64,000 bases of DNA from Lasiosphaeria ovina (lineage: Eukaryota > Ascomycota > Sordariomycetes > Sordariales > Lasiosphaeriaceae), in NCBI GenBank assembly GCA_033439765.1, contig JAULSN010000002.1, positions 5,022,001 to 5,086,000 of the forward strand, in the 5' to 3' direction. The notes below the pieces were generated by a model. That model had not been told where the DNA came from. It saw only the letters and a list, made by a program, of their open reading frames with translations, and searched no databases. Positions within the stretch are counted from its first letter, which is position 1, and each line of letters opens with the position of its first letter. Made by a program: the position numbers and the translations under genes. Below, piece by piece: positions 60,191 to 64,000 of the stretch.

Positions 60191-61227
60191 ATGCCACGCC
60201 CCACAGCGCGACACTATGGACAGGAAGCAGCCGTAGACGATGAGGAAGACGGCTGGTGTTCGGCCGCGTGCTGTGCGCCCCTGATCAAAGAAGCCAGACG
60301 ACCGATTGAGGTCGGGGATATGGGCGGGTATGGGGACCCTCTCTCTCTCTCTCATCTTTTTCTAAAGCTGTTAACACACCCCCATTTTTTGGCTCTCAAC
60401 TCACGGACAGCCAATTGAATGAATGAAAGAGCTAACACGCACCCCTTTTCTCTCACGTCCCAAAACCAACAGCTCCAGAATCGGGCAAAAAGCATTTTAT
60501 CTGTGGCCACTGTGTGCGCCGCTCCTCTTTGACAATGAGAGCAGCGATTGCCGCGACCACTGTGCAAATGAGAGGAGTAAGTAAACACGCCAACAATACC
60601 CTCTTTCCTTGTTACGATCCCTCTCAGATTTGGTGTCACACACACACATAAATATAGATAATGGCACAAGCTAACCGTCCACCTAGCCTTCCTCTCGTAC
60701 CTGCGCCTGTCAATCTACATGTCGATCGTGTCGGTGGCCATCATCTTATCCTTCCATCTGCGCAAGGCGGCCACGGACACGGAGCTGCGGATGGCAAAGC
60801 CGCTGGGGGCCGTCTTCTGGCTGCTGTCCGTGTCGTGTCTGGGCGTCGGCGTGGCTAACTACATTAGTACGTCGTTTCCCTCTTCCCCTTTCTTTCTCCC
60901 CCCCTTCCCATCACTACTCTAGTTAAGTAAGCAAGTCTGTGGTTTCCCACTGACGATATTTGCTCTCAACTCAAAAATAGAGACCGTCAACAAGTACGGC
61001 CGACGAGCCGCTATTGTGCAGCACGGATGGAAGACGCAGACGGTAAGACCCCCTTCCGTCCCTCACCCAACACTCTCCTTGTTTCGCCCACGGAAACATG
61101 CACCGACTCGCTGCTGCCCTTATTTACCGACTTAAACCAGGTCATGGCCGTCGTTGCACTGAGCATTGTAGGCGCCTGCGTGACGCTGTTAGTTCTGAAC
61201 AAGCTAGACGAGCAAGCCGACACCTAA
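60191..61227 (+). CDS. DUF202-domain membrane protein
   Basis: Five exons, 60191-60327, 60473-60576, 60687-60866, 60981-61042 and 61141-61227, all phase-consistent, give 189 residues. The soluble N-terminus (MPRPTARHYGQEAAVDDEED) leads to the family hallmark ANERTFLSYLRLS, formed across the second splice junction. Three membrane segments follow: IYMSIVSVAIILSF (about 87-102), LGAVFWLLSVSCLGVGVANY (about 120-140) and MAVVALSIVGACVTLLVLN (about 162-181). DUF202 proteins are small integral membrane proteins; the related Vtc1-type domain belongs to the vacuolar polyphosphate complex, but no function is proven for these fungal members. The gene is convergent with the glycosyltransferase gene. Confidence 0.9.
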
Positions 61228-61621
61228 GCAAGCCGAGACATGTCATGAACAGATCCCTTCATGTTCAAGCGTGCAGAAAAAAAAATGCTCTTCCTTTTTA
61301 ATTATCTGTTCCCGTCCGGGAAAGAGAGGGGAACCTCCCCTTCTCTCGAACAAAAAAACAAGAACGAGAGTCCAAGCTATATACAATCTGAAGAAGGGGG
61401 AAGCTGCCACCGGCTACTAGACCGCGGCATTTCCTTCCCTCTCCAAACACACAGATTACCCCTATGCCTATATACAATATCGAGATATGGTGCACCTCAA
61501 AAAAAAAAAAAAAAAGGGGGGGGGGGGGGGGGGGCATGCAAGAAAAAGAGACAGAAAAGAAGAAAACTCTACACTACAAGACAGAAAGATATACCAATCG
61601 CGGATATCCCGCTAATACAAA
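61228..61621. other. Convergent spacer with an A17-G19 tract
   Basis: This 394-bp spacer lies between two convergent stop codons. It holds a homopurine block, 17 A followed directly by 19 G (61499-61534), and AT-rich DNA. No gene. Confidence 0.7.
61499..61534. repeat. A17-G19 homopurine tract
   Basis: Two abutting homopolymers on the plus strand, between convergent genes. Confidence 0.9.
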
Positions 61622-63918
61622 TTAATCATCCCTGGTACAAAACAAGTCCCCAACGGATGCGCGCGGTATTAAGTCGTCGGGCGCGAGCGAGTCGCAGCCG
61701 CCGACGGCGCGCCTGAACTCGGCCGCGTAGTCGGCGGCAGAAGCGTCTAGGCCCACGAGGTTGGTGGGCGTGCCGTCCCAGAGCAGGAGCGGCATGTCAT
61801 CAAAGTGCAGGAGGCTTCCATCGCCGGGCAGGCTCTCGAGGAGCGGGCCCGGCGTGAGGGACAGCTCCGCGGGCTCGGGCGTTTTGCGGAGGTCTGCCTC
61901 GTACTCCTCAGGCGCCTTGTACAGCTCGCTGTGGACGACGGCCAGGTTGCCGGCGGTGGGCTGGCTCGGGTAGAGGGTCCAGTAGCCCCGTGCGCGAGAT
62001 AGCTTCAGGGCGTGCTCTAGCCAGGAGGGATATCTCTTGCTGATGGCCTTGTCGGCAAAGATGGCCGGTAGTGGCGGCTTAGTCTTGCGCTGCAGCTCGA
62101 GCGCCCTGGATACGAAGCGGTGGAGCTCGACCCATTTATGGCCCGTATAGAGCACGGCATTGCTGTTGGGGGCCTGCCAGAGGAAGGAAGTAGACTCATC
62201 GGACTCGGTGGCCCGTGATTTGGCAACCTTCTTCACCGGCGGGACGAACGGCTCCGAGGCGTTCAAGTGAGTCGGAGGCAAATCAAGACTGATGCCAAGC
62301 AGTCTTGAGTCCCATTGCTGCACAACAGCTGCGTTTGAGTGAATGTATTCCAGCACCGAGTATTTCAAGTCTACCGAAAGCCAACGTCAGCTTTGTGCAG
62401 GCAGTGGACGAGGGCGGAATAAGCACTGACAGTGGAAGAAGCGAGGCGACAGCTCAGCCTGAGGTGACAGGACCAAAACATGGGAGTGGCCCGGGTTCGC
62501 AGGCCAGAACGACTCGACGAATCGTACCGAGCTCTCCTCTTCGGTCAGGCCGCTGCTTGAGATGCGGTGCCTGAGTGTAAGTTGTTTCGCATGCGTGGGG
62601 TTGTAGACACTCGCTGGAGGCCACTGGAAGGTCTCTAGAAACTTGGCCGTGGGAGGATCCACTTTGTGAGGAAGCTCGATGGTTAGATGGGGAACGGAGC
62701 CCGAGCTGTAGTCTGCCGCCGCCAATGACTTCAGCAGCCGTATTAAGCTGCCAGAGGCCCCAGAGGAGGCCTGGATCAAGATGTCGATACTGATTTTATC
62801 CCAAGCTGCACTCTGGAATCAGCACATAACCCATTGAATTCATGTCTGAAGGTATTCTCACCGGCCAAGGACGCGCTATCCAGCTTGGTAATCCAGGAAA
62901 GTTGCGTAGGGGCATCTGCGTCTAGCTCGATTAAAGGGACCTCCATATCAGGTACCTGGACCCTGACTCCTTCAAGGAAGAAGGTTTCCTCCAAGCTTGA
63001 GCCATCCACAATCACCACCTGGGGATGCATATAACTGTGAATATGGACTGCACGTGAGTTAGAAATTACCACCGAAAAAGACCTGCACCGACATAAACCT
63101 ACAGAAAGCACGGGTGACGGCAGTTCCAAGGCGGGTATCGGCAGATGAGGCTGAATGATCAACTCGGGCGTCTGTACGTACATCAATCAGGTCAGCACCA
63201 GCGTCCGAGGGAAGAGGAGGTGCTTGTCTAGCAGAGGCGCCCGCGAATTGCGACTTGACTTCAGCATACCGTGAAATATGATCTCGCACGAGTCAGCCAC
63301 GCCATTGACAGCACGGAGCTCTTCAAAGGCAATCTCGCTCCGGCTCATGAGCGCGAAATGCACATAGCTCCTGAGCATGGTTCCCATCTGGCAAGCTATG
63401 GGCAGCAACACGGCCGCGCTTTTCAAGCTGGAGGCGGCAAACAGGACGTTTCTATTCGCGTTATATTCCCCATTGGTCTCGGAGATGGCATTCAGGGAGG
63501 CGCCGAGGTTTTTGAACTGGATGCGCCCATTGTAGCTGCCGCTCGCCGGCACCGGTGGCTCGTCCTTGGTGGTTGGTTTGCTGCTGTGTGGGCGTGCGGG
63601 CCGTAGCTTGGGCATGGGCTTGGGCTTGGGGGGTAGGGGTTCCAGCTCGGAATCGTCGAGGTGGTTGTATACGGGCCGGCGTCGATCTCGTATGGGCAGG
63701 TCGGCGGGGATATTGTGTATGAAGAGGTAGAGGCATAGGCCCAGCACCAGGGCGATGGCGAGGCGCTTCAGCACGCGGGACTGTGGCAGCCGGGCGGCGG
63801 AGCTCGGACTCCATTGGGATCGCATGTGAGGAAGCTTGGTCGGTTTGCGATCGTCGTCCTTTTTCCCGAGCTCCTCGTCACTGAAGAAGAGCGAGCCCAT
63901 CCTGCCCCACGTCTGCAT
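61622..63918 (-). CDS. Glycosyltransferase 2-like type II membrane protein, fungal family
   Basis: Five exons, 63918-63270, 63171-63103, 63047-62862, 62805-62431 and 62370-61622, all in phase, give 675 residues. A short cytosolic N-terminus (MGSLFFSDEELGKKDDDRKP) precedes one signal-anchor helix (LKRLAIALVLGLCLYLFIHN, about 49-69) and a Pro/Lys stem (about 95-130), the layout of a Golgi or ER lumenal transferase. Splicing restores the family-like segments CEIIFHDARVDHSASSADTR, FFHIHSYMHPQVVIVDGSS and WDKISIDILIQASSGASGSL. SHVLVLSPQAELSPRFFHYL, formed at the fourth junction, lies where GT-A transferases keep their acceptor and metal loop. The C-terminal half is lumenal and ends GDLFCTRDD. I recall such proteins being annotated as glycosyltransferase 2; donor and acceptor are unknown. 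The start may instead be the second Met, at 63900. Confidence 0.85.
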
Positions 63919-64000
63919 CGTCTGAACTGTTCGCGCCTTGGATGCGATCCAAGACGGCCGACGAATCGGCGCTTCCTTTGTGGCAGAGGGCCGGGACAGG

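Overview
The window looks like nuclear DNA of a filamentous ascomycete, probably a Sordariomycete. Genes carry short GT-AG introns (about 50-120 nt), the exons are GC-rich, intergenic spaces are long and full of microsatellites, and the protein set is typical of such fungi: a fungal bZIP factor, a TORC2 Sin1 subunit, a DUF3517-type giant ubiquitin hydrolase, a fungal HNH-nuclease protein and a fungal DUF202 protein. The species cannot be fixed from this sequence. I recognised no rRNA, tRNA or CRISPR array.

Layout. 1-6.1 kb: an unrecognised acidic/serine-rich protein gene (minus), a tentative cryptic spliced gene (plus) and an SMP-30/gluconolactonase-like gene (minus). 6.1-17.6 kb: about 11 kb without a convincing gene, leading into a bZIP transcription factor gene (plus, 17.6-19.4 kb). 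19.4-24.2 kb: another gene-poor, microsatellite-rich stretch. 24.2-25.6 kb: an NFKBIL1-like RS/His-rich protein gene. 27.5-28.0 kb: a small GPI-anchored wall-type protein gene. 30.3-33.8 kb: Sin1/Avo1 (minus) and a PRCC-family splicing/checkpoint protein gene (plus), divergent over a shared 0.86 kb region. 35.9-38.0 kb: a fungal-specific gene with a polyglutamine tract. 40.8-49.2 kb: a roughly 2,570-residue deubiquitinase gene in about twelve exons.

50.5-53.4 kb is a small accessory island: an HNH-nuclease gene split by an in-frame TAG, then two nested terminal-inverted-repeat (TIR) elements. The inner one is 951 bp, has 71-bp TIRs flanked by TA, and is nearly filled by one uncharacterised 203-codon ORF. 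It interrupts an outer TIR element of about 440 bp, and the outer element's opposite arm preserves the uninterrupted sequence, which supports a TA duplication. The island ends about 95 bp before the start codon of isopentenyl-diphosphate isomerase.

53.5-64 kb is a normal housekeeping block: IDI1 (isoprenoid/sterol supply), a GNAT acetyltransferase, the RPA 32-kDa subunit (DNA replication/repair), a DUF202 membrane protein and a type II membrane glycosyltransferase-2-like protein. The genes are not organised as a pathway cluster. The nested elements with their cargo-like ORF are the most likely undescribed system here.
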